From Flavonifractor hominis (lineage in GTDB: Bacteria > Bacillota > Clostridia > Oscillospirales > Oscillospiraceae): 64,000 nucleotides of DNA. The stretch is from positions 1-64,000 of the forward strand of contig NZ_JBBMFT010000006.1 of NCBI RefSeq assembly GCF_040095835.1, given 5' to 3'. A program made the translations under genes and the position numbers. The notes under the pieces were generated by a model that saw only the letters and a program-made list of their open reading frames with translations, made no database searches and was not told where the DNA came from. Below are positions 32,229-40,544 of the stretch, piece by piece. Position 1 is the stretch's first letter; each line of letters opens with the position of its first letter.

Positions 32229-33302
32229 GTGACAACGAAACGAGAGCATCTGTTCCTGATCCTGGCCGGGCTGGTGGTAGGCGCGGCGTCGGTGGTGTTG
32301 GTGGCCCTGGGCAATCCGGTGAACATGGGCTTCTGCATTGCCTGTTTCCTGCGGGACATAGCCGGCGGCGTGGGACTGCACCGGGCCCCCATCGTACAGT
32401 ACATCCGTCCTGAGATCATCGGCCTGGTGCTGGGCGCCATGGTGATGGCCCTGGCGGGCCGGGAATTCAAAGTGCGGGGCGGCTCCTCCCCCATGACCCG
32501 GTTCGTGCTGGGCTTTTGCGTGATGGTGGGGGCGCTGATGTTCCTGGGCTGCCCGCTGCGCATGGTCATCCGCCTGGGCGGCGGCGACGGCAACGCCATT
32601 CTGGGCCTCATCGGCTTTATTGTGGGGATTTTTGTGGGCACGCTGTTTTTGAAAAAGGGCTTCTCGCTGAAGAAGTCCCAGCCCCAGGCCATGGTGGAGG
32701 GGCTGCTGATGCCCGCCGTCAACGTGGCCCTGCTGGTGCTGGTAATCGCGGCTCCCGCCTTCCTGTTCTTCTCCACGGAGGGCCCCGGCTCCATGCGGGC
32801 GCCCATTGCGGCGGCTCTCATTGCCGGGCTGGTGGTGGGCGCGCTGGCCCAGCGCACCCGGCTGTGCATGGCTGGCGGCATCCGGGACGCCATGATGCTG
32901 CGGGACTTCCATCTGCTGATGGGATTTGTGGCCATCTTCGCGGCGGTGCTGGTGGGCAACCTGATCGTGGGCGGTATGGGCCTGCGGGGCGGCTTTACCC
33001 CCGGTTTTGCCGGACAGGCCGTGGCCCACACCGACGGACTTTGGAACCTGCTGGGCATGGTGCTGGTGGGCTTGGGCTCCGTGCTGCTGGGCGGCTGCCC
33101 CCTGCGGCAGCTCATCCTCTCGGGCAGCGGCAACAGCGACTCCTCCGTGGCCGTACTGGGCATGGTGACCGGGGCCGCCTTCTGCCATAACTTCGGGCTG
33201 GCCTCGTCCACCGACGGGCCTACGCTGGCCGGCAAGATCGCCGTCATCATCGGCTTGGTCGTGGCGTGTGCCATCGGCGGGGCCAATACCAAGAAAGTGT
33301 GA
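32229..33302 (+). CDS. yedE: selenium transporter YedE (YeeE/YedE family)
   Basis: 357 residues, about nine to ten transmembrane helices. The YeeE/YedE fold is an inner-membrane channel for sulfur species; this subgroup occurs with selD and yedF and is thought to move selenium compounds. Characteristic Cys-Gly segments: NMGFCIACFLRDIAGG, FLGCPLRM, RTRLCMAGGIRD and GGCPLRQLILSG, which may pass the chalcogen along. I prefer the GTG at 32229 because a perfect AAGGAGG lies 8 nt before it; an in-frame ATG at 32208 with a weaker site is the alternative. It heads a three-gene unit with yedF (10-nt gap) and the DUF3343 gene. Confidence 0.87.
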   Translation: MTTKREHLFLILAGLVVGAASVVLVALGNPVNMGFCIACFLRDIAGGVGLHRAPIVQYIRPEIIGLVLGAMVMALAGREFKVRGGSSPMTRFVLGFCVMVGALMFLGCPLRMVIRLGGGDGNAILGLIGFIVGIFVGTLFLKKGFSLKKSQPQAMVEGLLMPAVNVALLVLVIAAPAFLFFSTEGPGSMRAPIAAALIAGLVVGALAQRTRLCMAGGIRDAMMLRDFHLLMGFVAIFAAVLVGNLIVGGMGLRGGFTPGFAGQAVAHTDGLWNLLGMVLVGLGSVLLGGCPLRQLILSGSGNSDSSVAVLGMVTGAAFCHNFGLASSTDGPTLAGKIAVIIGLVVACAIGGANTKKV

Positions 33303-33312
33303 GGTGCGGATT

Positions 33313-33513
33313 ATGAACCAGATCGACGCCAGGGGCTACTCCTGCCCCGAACCGGTACTCATGACCAAAAACGCCCTGAAAAACGGCACCCCCCTTGTGG
33401 TGCTGGTGGACAGCGAGACGCCGCTGCAGAATGTCCGGCGCTTTGCCTCCAACCACGGCTACCAGGTCAGCTGGAAAGCGGTGGGGGAAGACTATGAGAT
33501 CACCATCTCCTGA
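33313..33513 (+). CDS. yedF: YedF/TusA-like sulfurtransferase-family protein
   Basis: 66 residues, a SirA/TusA fold protein with the ARGYSCPEPVLMTKNAL motif; its Cys is the presumed persulfide or selenide carrier. It contains only the N-terminal TusA-like half; many clostridial YedF proteins carry a second C-terminal domain of about 100 residues, absent here. GAGGTG, overlapping the yedE stop, provides the ribosome binding site. The next gene starts 1 nt after the stop. It probably hands selenium from YedE to SelD or to the molybdenum hydroxylase maturation pathway; this is inferred from context. Confidence 0.85.
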   Translation: MNQIDARGYSCPEPVLMTKNALKNGTPLVVLVDSETPLQNVRRFASNHGYQVSWKAVGEDYEITIS

Positions 33514-33514
33514 C

Positions 33515-33754
33515 ATGGACCAGATCGCCACCTTTTACACCCACTTCGGGGCGCTGCAATTTCACAAGCGGCTCAAAAGCCAGGGAGATCAGGCTGTGCT
33601 GATGCCGGTGCCGCGGAAGCTCTCCGCCTCCTGCGGGACCTGTGTGCGCTTTACGCTCCCGTTTGATCCGGCATGGGCCGGGGAGGACCTGGAGGCGGTC
33701 TATGCCGCTGAGGAGGGTACGTACCGGCTGCTGTTTGAAAACCAAGAGGAATAG
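33515..33754 (+). CDS. DUF3343 putative Se/S carrier protein
   Basis: 79 residues. The family is small and alpha/beta, with a PRKLSASCGTCVRF motif in which Cys residues may carry selenium or sulfur; Pfam now calls it a Se/S carrier-like domain. The start ATG at 33515 lies 1 nt after the yedF stop, so translation is coupled; an in-frame ATG near 33494 inside yedF is possible but would add residues not typical of the family. Together with yedE and yedF it forms a compact selenium-trafficking cassette. Confidence 0.82.
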   Translation: MDQIATFYTHFGALQFHKRLKSQGDQAVLMPVPRKLSASCGTCVRFTLPFDPAWAGEDLEAVYAAEEGTYRLLFENQEE

Positions 33755-33774
33755 CATACAGGGCCGCGGGAGGC

Positions 33775-33803
33775 TTGTACCCCCCGCGGCCCTGTGTTAT
33801 ACT
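33775..33803 (+). promoter_or_regulatory. udk promoter inside a GC-rich hairpin
   Basis: TTGTAC (33775-33780), 17 nt, TATACT (33798-33803). The -35 and spacer overlap a strong inverted repeat CAGGGCCGCGGG / CCCGCGGCCCTG (33759-33794), which has no T-run of its own. Confidence 0.55.
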
Positions 33804-33829
33804 GAAAAAAACAGCGGGGGGTAGCGCAT

Positions 33830-34447
33830 ATGCAGACGATGGTGATCGGCATCGCGGGAGGGACAGGGTCGGGCAAGACCACCCTAACGCTGCGGCTGAA
33901 GGAATGTTTTGGGGACGACGTGTCCATCCTGTACCACGACAATTATTACCGGCAGCACGACGAGATGCCCTATGAGGAGCGCTGCAAGCTCAACTATGAC
34001 CATCCGGATGCCTTTGACACCCCGCGGCTGATCGCCGATCTGGCGGCCCTGCGCCGGGGAGAGACGGTATACAGCCCCACCTATGACTACACCATCCACA
34101 ACCGCGCCGCCGGGACTGTGGAGGTCCGCCCGGCCAAGGTGATCCTGGTGGAGGGCATCCTCATTTTTGCCGATCCCGCCCTGCGGGAGCAGATGGACAT
34201 CCGCATTTTTGTGGACACCGATGCCGACGTGCGCATCCTCCGGCGCATCCTGCGGGACGTGAAGAAGCGGGGCCGCTCCCTGGACTCGGTGGTGGAACAG
34301 TACCTCACCACCGTTAAGCCCATGCACGAGCAGTTTGTGGAGCCCTCCAAGCGGTTTGCCGACATCATTGTGCCCGAGGGCGGCAAGAACACCGTGGCCC
34401 TGGATATGATCGTTCAGCGCATCCGCAGCCATATTGCCCTGGAATGA
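33830..34447 (+). CDS. udk: uridine kinase
   Basis: 205 residues. Phosphorylates uridine or cytidine to the monophosphate in pyrimidine salvage. P-loop GIAGGTGSGKTTLT at about 6-19; YHDNYYR and NYDHPDAFDT form the substrate region, followed by VILVEGILIFADPALR and the lid DADVRILRRILRD. Length as expected. ATG at 33830, with GGGGGG-type site upstream, own promoter and a strong terminator after it. It sits beside the selenium genes without an evident functional link. Confidence 0.93.
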   Translation: MQTMVIGIAGGTGSGKTTLTLRLKECFGDDVSILYHDNYYRQHDEMPYEERCKLNYDHPDAFDTPRLIADLAALRRGETVYSPTYDYTIHNRAAGTVEVRPAKVILVEGILIFADPALREQMDIRIFVDTDADVRILRRILRDVKKRGRSLDSVVEQYLTTVKPMHEQFVEPSKRFADIIVPEGGKNTVALDMIVQRIRSHIALE

Positions 34448-34452
34448 CGGAT

Positions 34453-34490
34453 CAAAAAAGGAACCTGCCTCTGGCAGGTCCCTTTTTTGA
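34453..34490. terminator. bidirectional terminator between udk and the M56 gene
   Basis: AAAAAAGGAACCTGCC pairs with GGCAGGTCCCTTTTTT (one mismatch), 3-nt loop; A-run and T-run flank both sides. Confidence 0.85.
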
Positions 34491-34503
34491 TGTTCATGCG
34501 CCG

Positions 34504-37080
34504 TCACGTGGTGAGAAGGGCGTCCTCCAGCGAGCAGACCCAGGTCAGTGTCCCGTCGTCATACTGATAGATCCCCGTCTCATTGATCTGTCCGCTGCCG
34601 GCTTGTACCATATTGCTGTACTCCTGTTGGAGGTTGCCGATGAGGCCGGTGTACCCGGCAAATTCCACCCCCAGCGTCTGGGCCGGGTTGGTCTTTTGGA
34701 TCTCATTGTCATAATAATCATAGATGATCAGATTTTGGACGTCCCCTGCCGGCCAGGCCAGCACCTCCTGGAACCCATCGCCGTCCAGGTCATGGAACTC
34801 CACGTCCGGGTGTTCCACCGCCGCCATCAGGTAGAGGTACAGCTGGGGGTCCTCTGCCAGGGCGGATTCGTTGACCGTATCGCCCACATAGCGCAGCAGC
34901 ACCGTGGCGGGCTGGGACAGAATGGCGTAAAGGCTGATGTGACAGTCGCCCGGACCGTCCAGATAGAGGCACAGTCCGCCGTCGGCATCCATATAGGACT
35001 CCGGGTCCTGGATGGGCTCCAGCTTGGATGCCGCCGCCCGCATTACCTCGCTCTCTGTGCCGTTGCGGGTCAGCTCTGTCTCCTTGTTGCACTCCACCCG
35101 CACCAGCCTGCCGCCCTCCGGGGACAGGTTCTGCAAAACAGCCGTCATAGCAAGGGTTTCCTCCGCCGGGGTGATCCGGCTGTCCAGGGTGAAGCTCTCC
35201 GCCATGAGCGCCATTACCTGGGGCTCAATGGCGATATAGGGGTAGTCAGTAATGGCGTCGTCCTGCCACTGGGTAGTGATCTTCCAGCAGCCGCCGTCTG
35301 CCGCATCCGTGTAGTAAGTGCGATAGGTCCAGCCATCCGCCTGGGCGGTGAAGATACGCCCGCTGTCGTCCGCGGGGGTCATACCACGGGTGCTGTCTGC
35401 CAGGCTGGTTTCGAGGTAGTCCACCGTGACGGCGGAGCCGGTGTTGTATGCGGACACCCATACGCTGTGGGTGGGGTCCGCCGCCCACTGGTTCCAGGCC
35501 GACACCGGGATGTAGAGGTACCAGCCGTCCCCGTCGTAGCGGTGGACCGGGAAATTGCCGTGGTATTCCCCGTCCGGGTAGGTGATCTGCTCTGTCCAGT
35601 CCTCCACATAGAGGGGCAGGTCCAGACCTTGGTCGGTTACATACCAGTCGTAGATGGCCTCCTCATAGCTGTTGTGATAGCCATAGAAATCTCTGTTGTC
35701 GTTGACCGGCTGGTCGTAGAGGACATCATAGGTGCCGTCCGGGCAGCGCAGGGCGACGATGTTGTGTCCACCCTGACCCTCCAGGTCAAACCAGCCGTCC
35801 TCTTCGGACATGCCGCCCACCAGAGCGACCTCCTCCGTGGGGGCGTCAATCTGTACCAGGTAACAGAAGGTCCAGAGCTCCAGGATACCCTCGGGGGCCA
35901 GTCCATCCATTTCCCCCATCTTGTCCAGCCAGGCTATCTTGGTGCCGGTGACCTGGGCGGTGGCCTCCTCGGTGGTGGCTGTCCCGTTGGAGAGTTTATA
36001 GTAAGTCACCTCTTTGGTGTTCTCCATGGTCTGCTGGGCAAAGTCCTCCATGCTCGCATACTGTCCCGTCCTGTTGTGGTCGGGCGTGGGACTGCTCTGC
36101 ACGGCAGGGTTGGCGGCGCAGGCGGCGATGACCGCCACACAGGCGATACCGGCCGCCGCGGACAGCCATAGTTTGGGGCGTTTCCAGCGCAGCAGGTTGC
36201 GGATGCGCCCCTTGGGGTCCCCTTCTCCAAAGGCCAGGGGGGTGCCTGCGATGGTGAGGCGCCCGGTAGCCAGGGTGAGCAGGGAAGCGGAGTAGTCCGC
36301 CCGGATGTTTTCGCCCAGCTGCTTCACCACCGCCTCGTCGCACCGCATCTCCATGTCCTTTCCCGCCAGCACAAAGGCGAGCCACACCAGGGGGTTGAAC
36401 CAGTGCAGGCACAGCGCGGCAAAGGCCAGCACCTTCACCACGTGGTCCAGATGGCGGATGTGATACTGCTCATGGCAGATGATATAGTCCATTTCCTGCT
36501 CTGTCAGGGTGGAGGGCAGATAGATCCGGGGCCGCACCAGCCCCAGCACAAAGGGGGTGGAAATGTAGTCGGCCAGATAAAGATTGTCCTTCAGATGCAG
36601 ACTGCCCACCAGTCTGTGCCGCAGACGGAGCAGGGCGAAGATGCTGTATCCTGCCATGCCGGCCGCCCCCGTCATCCACACCCAGGCGGCTACCACGGCC
36701 CAGTCCACCGATGGGGCCGTCTGCACCGGGGATACAGGGGTTACCGGTTCAGGGACAGGTGTGTCCGGCTCCGCCGGCTGCTGCTCCGCCTGGGACGGTG
36801 CTTCTGCCGGCTGCTGGGGCTGGAGGTAGGTCACGGTGCTCACCACCGGGGTGGCCTGCCGGGCCGGGGCGTCCAGGGCCCCCAGCAGGGAGAAGCCGGA
36901 GGGGAGGGACACCGGACAGAGCAGCCGGAAGAGCACCACCGCCCACAGAGCGTAGGAATATACTTTTGGAGCCTGTTTCAGGGCCAGCCGCACCACCAAT
37001 ATGCACAGGATCACGATGCCGGCCGTGAGGCTCATGTTGAAGAGCGCGGGAAAAAGCGTCTGGGACAAAAACTGTGTCAT
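34504..37080 (-). CDS. BlaR1/MecR1-like M56 metalloprotease with large extracellular domain
   Basis: 858 residues. The N-terminal part (about 1-320) has four membrane helices and the zinc protease motif HEQYH in YIICHEQYHIRHLDHVVKV, with the downstream EMRCDEAVVK. An extended linker rich in Pro, Glu and Gln separates helices. After the last helix (about 310-330, LSAAAGIACVAVIAACAA) there is an exported region of more than 500 residues with repeated beta-rich sequence but no penicillin-binding SxxK...KTG sensor motif I can see, so the signal may not be a beta-lactam. It would cut the BlaI-type repressor encoded 6 nt upstream when its outside domain is engaged. Confidence 0.85.
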   Translation of the reverse strand: MTQFLSQTLFPALFNMSLTAGIVILCILVVRLALKQAPKVYSYALWAVVLFRLLCPVSLPSGFSLLGALDAPARQATPVVSTVTYLQPQQPAEAPSQAEQQPAEPDTPVPEPVTPVSPVQTAPSVDWAVVAAWVWMTGAAGMAGYSIFALLRLRHRLVGSLHLKDNLYLADYISTPFVLGLVRPRIYLPSTLTEQEMDYIICHEQYHIRHLDHVVKVLAFAALCLHWFNPLVWLAFVLAGKDMEMRCDEAVVKQLGENIRADYSASLLTLATGRLTIAGTPLAFGEGDPKGRIRNLLRWKRPKLWLSAAAGIACVAVIAACAANPAVQSSPTPDHNRTGQYASMEDFAQQTMENTKEVTYYKLSNGTATTEEATAQVTGTKIAWLDKMGEMDGLAPEGILELWTFCYLVQIDAPTEEVALVGGMSEEDGWFDLEGQGGHNIVALRCPDGTYDVLYDQPVNDNRDFYGYHNSYEEAIYDWYVTDQGLDLPLYVEDWTEQITYPDGEYHGNFPVHRYDGDGWYLYIPVSAWNQWAADPTHSVWVSAYNTGSAVTVDYLETSLADSTRGMTPADDSGRIFTAQADGWTYRTYYTDAADGGCWKITTQWQDDAITDYPYIAIEPQVMALMAESFTLDSRITPAEETLAMTAVLQNLSPEGGRLVRVECNKETELTRNGTESEVMRAAASKLEPIQDPESYMDADGGLCLYLDGPGDCHISLYAILSQPATVLLRYVGDTVNESALAEDPQLYLYLMAAVEHPDVEFHDLDGDGFQEVLAWPAGDVQNLIIYDYYDNEIQKTNPAQTLGVEFAGYTGLIGNLQQEYSNMVQAGSGQINETGIYQYDDGTLTWVCSLEDALLTT

Positions 37081-37086
37081 GGCTGC

Positions 37087-37446
37087 TTACCCCCTGTTCG
37101 CATCGATCAACTGCTGTAACTGCTGGATCTCCTCCTGGGACAGTTTTTTCCGCCGGGTAAAGGCCGCCAGAAATGCGGGCAGGGACCCGGAAAAGGTCTC
37201 CTCCACAAACTGCTCGCTCTGCCGGGCGTAAAATTCCTCTCTGGACAGCAGGGAAGTCACCTTCCCGTCCCGGTTCTGAAAGATGCCCCGCTGGCACAGC
37301 CGCTTGAGCACCGTGTACGTGGTGGACTTTTTCCAGCCCAGGGCGACCTCCGCCTGACGCACCAGCTCGGTGGAGGTCATGGGCTCCCCCTGCCAGATGA
37401 GCTCGGCAAAACGGGACTCCACCGCACCTAATCTCAGTTCCGTCAT
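37087..37446 (-). CDS. BlaI/MecI-family repressor
   Basis: 119-residue winged-helix repressor: LGAVESRFAELIWQGEPMTST, then WKKSTTYTVLKRLCQRGIFQN (recognition helix and wing), then a dimerisation tail. The ATG at 37446 has GGAGG at a 7-nt distance; a GTG two codons upstream would be too close to it. It lies 6 nt before the M56 protease gene, the standard BlaI-BlaR1 pair. A palindrome, TTGTAGTCTACAA (37485-37497), covers its own -10 box, so the protein should repress the pair until proteolysis. Confidence 0.9.
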   Translation of the reverse strand: MTELRLGAVESRFAELIWQGEPMTSTELVRQAEVALGWKKSTTYTVLKRLCQRGIFQNRDGKVTSLLSREEFYARQSEQFVEETFSGSLPAFLAAFTRRKKLSQEEIQQLQQLIDANRG

Positions 37447-37484
37447 GATCACACCTCCTTTGGTCTACTGGTTGTCGTCCTTGC

Positions 37485-37517
37485 TTGTAGTCTACAACCT
37501 ATAGACCAATTTGTCAA
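37485..37517 (-). promoter_or_regulatory. promoter and BlaI operator of the first BlaI-M56 pair
   Basis: TTGACA (37517-37512), 17 nt, TAGACT (37494-37489). The 13-nt palindrome TTGTAGTCTACAA (37485-37497) overlaps the -10; TGGTCTA/TAGACCA flank it more widely. Confidence 0.75.
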
Positions 37518-37532
37518 TGACAATCCGGTTAC

Positions 37533-37563
37533 AAAAAGAGGCGGCCTGAACTCAGGCCGCCTC
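37533..37563 (-). terminator. terminator of the second BlaI-M56-membrane protein unit
   Basis: GAGGCGGCCTGA/TCAGGCCGCCTC stem; its 5' arm on the minus strand lies in the last codons of the 188-residue gene, and TTTTTGT follows. Confidence 0.75.
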
Positions 37564-38118
37564 CTCGGGAAAACCGTTTCGCAGGACAAAGAGCTGATAG
37601 AGAATGAACAGGCAGATAAGAAACCCAATGACAAGCAATCCGCCGTAGAGAACGGTCAGAGAGGCGTTGTCCTCCCAGGGCAGAGGGAGCATCAGAATGA
37701 CCTGAATGACGGCCTCCGCATTGCGGCAGAACCGCATGCTGTCCGCCCGTACCTCATGGTCCTCCGCCAGTTGGGCCAGGTCGGTGAGCAGCTGGAAACG
37801 GAAGTAGATGCCCACGCAGCTCAGCAGGATCTGAAGCAGGAAGAACCGGCCGGTAAGTTCCTGGCCGGTCAGCAGCACTGCCAGCCAGTCCACTGCCGCC
37901 ACTACCCCCAGCAGGGTGCAGAAGGGCTTGAGCAGGAGCAGGTCCCGCAGCTCTGAGCCCAGCAGGGCGATGGCGGAGAAGATCAGCAGATAGCCCGCCC
38001 AGTTGGGCAGTACGTCCAGCATGTGGTCGTTGATCCCCAGATTAAAGTCCAGACAGAGCAGTACATAGCCCCAGGCGATCTTGGTCAAAGCCTGGCGGAT
38101 TCGGATGTTGTCAGTCAT
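37552..38118 (-). CDS. integral membrane protein of unknown function
   Basis: 188 residues with about five hydrophobic helices and short loops; no catalytic or transporter motif recognised. Its ATG overlaps the end of the preceding M56 protease gene by 8 nt, and the operon terminator is partly inside its 3' end, so it is a fixed member of the second BlaI-M56 operon. It could be the effector of that signalling pair or an accessory membrane partner of the sensor. I know of no named family for it. Confidence 0.7.
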   Translation of the reverse strand: MTDNIRIRQALTKIAWGYVLLCLDFNLGINDHMLDVLPNWAGYLLIFSAIALLGSELRDLLLLKPFCTLLGVVAAVDWLAVLLTGQELTGRFFLLQILLSCVGIYFRFQLLTDLAQLAEDHEVRADSMRFCRNAEAVIQVILMLPLPWEDNASLTVLYGGLLVIGFLICLFILYQLFVLRNGFPEEAA

Positions 38119-40006
38119 AAGCAGCCTCCTCCGGTAGGGCGAGGCCGGTGTAATCCTGGCCCTGATATCGGAATTTTACCGCGATGGCGGCGGGGGATTG
38201 CTGCTGGTCGCAGCCCCTGTGGTCGCTGCCTCCGCCGCCCCCCAGGCCATACTCCTCCGGGGTGTGGAGAGATCTGGGGCCGAATTCCGTCGGGAAGGTC
38301 TCACCCTGGGCCAGCGGCTCGTACCAGACGGTGAGAGAGACCTCCTCCCCGCCTTTCCAGGCCCGGCCGCCCACGGAGTGATAGTAGTCGGTAAAAAGAG
38401 AATCTGGTCTAGGCACGGTATCCAGTTGGTAAGAGCTGCCGAAAACGCTGTCGGAATAGACCTCGTTGTCGACGCTGAGCAGGTACTGATAGTCCACCTG
38501 AATGGTAAAGTCCTCCACATGAGTGGTATAGGTCAAAGCGGGCAGGACGGAATTGGTGTGGGTGGCCAGGGTACACGCCGGATCCACCGCTGTCCAATCA
38601 TCCAGGGGTTCCACCGCCCAGAAATCCCCCTGCCGGAACACCTGTACCGGCTGGGACACGGCGATGGATTGGCCGTCCTCATAAATACCGGCAAACCAGG
38701 TGCGGTAGGCGTCCAGCACCAGCAGGCCGGTGTAGTTGCCATCGGAGCCCTCCAACAGGTTGTACACCACCCAGTCGGCCTGGGCGCCGCTCTCCTCCGA
38801 AAGGCCCAGCGGCTCCAGCGGGTAGGAGGTGTTCAGTCCCTCGCCTGCTTGGGCGGCTGAGAGCAGGGGCCCCAGATCCTCCTCTGGGGCGGCCATGACC
38901 AGATAGGCGGGACTGTCTGTCAACAGGGCTTTTACGTAGCTGTCCAGGGCACCGGCCACGGTGGTGGCCCGATTCAGCCGGGCCCGAGCCAGGGAGAGCG
39001 GGTCGGATGCGTGCTGGTCAGGCAGGTCCACTGCCCCCACCGTCCCCGCCAGGCAGGCAATGGCCAGTACTGCCGCTACGCAGCCAGAGCCCAGGCCCAC
39101 CCCCTTGGGATAGCGCTTGAACCGGGCGATGGAGGCGATACGGGCCTTGATGTTCTGCCCTCCGTTGGCCATGGAGGTGGTACCAGGTGCGCGGGCGTAT
39201 TTGTCGTCCGCCATGGACAGGAGAATTACGCCGTACGCCCGGCGCTCTTCCCCCTCCAGCCGCTCCAGCACCCGCTGGTCGCACAGGGCCTCGCTGTCGT
39301 TCTGGGCCCGGTCCCAGCAATACCATAAGAGGGGATTGCACCAATGCAGGCACCGCAGGGCACACATGCCCACGCCAGCCCACAGATCACCGTATTTCAG
39401 GTGGAGCAGCTCGTGGAGAATCACCTTGTCGTCCACTGCCCGCTCCGGCAGCACCAGCACCGGGGAAAGGGGCCCACACACAAAGGCGCTCTCCACCCCA
39501 GGCAGCACGATTACCCGCTTGGGGACCTTCAGACCATATTGAGCGGCTACCCGATTGATCTGCTCCAGCGTGTCAGAGGCGGGTGAGGAGCCCGTTGCCA
39601 CCCGACGCCGCAGGGCCAGATAGGACAGGAAAAACCACAGCAGTGTGACAACCAACCCGGCGGCGTAGAGGTAGAAGAGCACGTCGGTAACGCTGCCCGG
39701 TGCGGTCAGTTGCACCAGAGGAATAGGGGCCAGGACCTCCGTCACGCCGTAAGGGCTGGTGAGGGCGGAGGACAGATGGGATTCCAGCCCGGTTTTCATG
39801 GTTTCCAGCAACACGGTGAGGCCGGGAATCAGTGTCCGGCCAAAGAGCCCTGCGGGGAGCAGCAGCCGGACGGCCAGAATGGCCCATACCCCGTACTGCC
39901 ACCGGGGGGAGAGCTTATCCAAAAAGAGCCGCTTGGCGATGAGCAGCACCGCCGCCGCAATGGAAACGGTGAGGGCCTGCATCAGAAAGGACCAGAGGTT
40001 TTGCAA
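38111..40006 (-). CDS. BlaR1-like M56 metalloprotease, second copy
   Basis: 631 residues. Zinc protease motif HELLH in KVILHELLHLKYGDLW, followed by LRCLHWCNPLLWYCWDRA and the SEALCDQRVLERL metal-ligand helix. Four membrane helices lie in about 1-350, and an extracellular domain of roughly 280 residues after them. Translation starts at TTG (40006), set by GGAGGT 7 nt upstream; the BlaI-type gene ends just before it. The extracellular domain ends with VKFRYQGQDYTGLAL and again lacks a penicillin-recognition motif. It differs from the neighbouring M56 protein mainly in the sensor domain, suggesting two separate signals. Confidence 0.85.
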   Translation of the reverse strand: MQNLWSFLMQALTVSIAAAVLLIAKRLFLDKLSPRWQYGVWAILAVRLLLPAGLFGRTLIPGLTVLLETMKTGLESHLSSALTSPYGVTEVLAPIPLVQLTAPGSVTDVLFYLYAAGLVVTLLWFFLSYLALRRRVATGSSPASDTLEQINRVAAQYGLKVPKRVIVLPGVESAFVCGPLSPVLVLPERAVDDKVILHELLHLKYGDLWAGVGMCALRCLHWCNPLLWYCWDRAQNDSEALCDQRVLERLEGEERRAYGVILLSMADDKYARAPGTTSMANGGQNIKARIASIARFKRYPKGVGLGSGCVAAVLAIACLAGTVGAVDLPDQHASDPLSLARARLNRATTVAGALDSYVKALLTDSPAYLVMAAPEEDLGPLLSAAQAGEGLNTSYPLEPLGLSEESGAQADWVVYNLLEGSDGNYTGLLVLDAYRTWFAGIYEDGQSIAVSQPVQVFRQGDFWAVEPLDDWTAVDPACTLATHTNSVLPALTYTTHVEDFTIQVDYQYLLSVDNEVYSDSVFGSSYQLDTVPRPDSLFTDYYHSVGGRAWKGGEEVSLTVWYEPLAQGETFPTEFGPRSLHTPEEYGLGGGGGSDHRGCDQQQSPAAIAVKFRYQGQDYTGLALPEEAAYD

Positions 40007-40009
40007 AGC

Positions 40010-40375
40010 TCACACCTCCATTTCGTCCAGCAGTCGGCGCAGTTCCTCCCGCTCCTGGGCGGTGATCGTCTCCTCCTTCAGAAAAGCGGCCACCAGTTTG
40101 CCTGCCGAGCCGTGATAGGCCCGCTCCAGCAGGCCCCGCCGTTCCTGGGCGGCGCAGCTCTCCCGATCTACCCCTGCTCGATAGCGGTGGGGAGTATCCT
40201 CTTTCCGAATAACCACCAGTCCCTTATTCTCCATTCGGGTGAGATAGGTGAGTACGGTGTTCCGGCTCCAGCCGGTGATGGGGCGCAGGGCTTCTACCGT
40301 TTGTCCCAGAGTCAGCCCCTCCGGCGCTGCCCACAGAACTTCCAGCACCTGCCATTGCTTGTCACTCAGTGTCAT
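40010..40375 (-). CDS. BlaI/MecI-family repressor, second copy
   Basis: 121 residues: MTLSDKQWQVLEVLWAAPEG, LRPITGWSRNTVLTYLTRME (recognition helix), ENKGLVVIRKEDTPHRYR wing, C-terminal dimer helices. The ATG at 40375 is favoured over 40381, which touches the GGAGGG site. Two textbook BlaI boxes of the form CTACAnnTGTAG precede it (40387-40398 and 40413-40424), the upper one covering the -10 region. It forms an operon with the M56 protease and the membrane protein and should be autoregulated. Confidence 0.9.
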   Translation of the reverse strand: MTLSDKQWQVLEVLWAAPEGLTLGQTVEALRPITGWSRNTVLTYLTRMENKGLVVIRKEDTPHRYRAGVDRESCAAQERRGLLERAYHGSAGKLVAAFLKEETITAQEREELRRLLDEMEV

Positions 40376-40386
40376 GGCCATCCCTC

Positions 40387-40438
40387 CTACAGCTGTAGTA
40401 TCTGTATGAATACTACAACTGTAGGAACGATTTGTCAA
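40387..40438 (-). promoter_or_regulatory. promoter with two BlaI boxes
   Basis: TTGACA (40438-40433), 17 nt, TAGTAT (40415-40410). Boxes CTACAACTGTAG (40413-40424) and CTACAGCTGTAG (40387-40398), centre-to-centre 26 nt. Confidence 0.85.
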
Positions 40439-40544
40439 GGCAAAGGGCAAAATACGACGAAGATGGAAAAAAAGCTATTGCTGGAATGGGAAATGTGGTA
40501 CAATAACCATCAAGTGAATTTTGTGTGAAGGGACGGGGTCCGGA

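Noticed and set aside
33759..33794. Strong GC hairpin after the DUF3343 gene taken as a terminator
   Set aside because: It lacks a T-run and the udk promoter elements are embedded in it, so termination is not supported by sequence.
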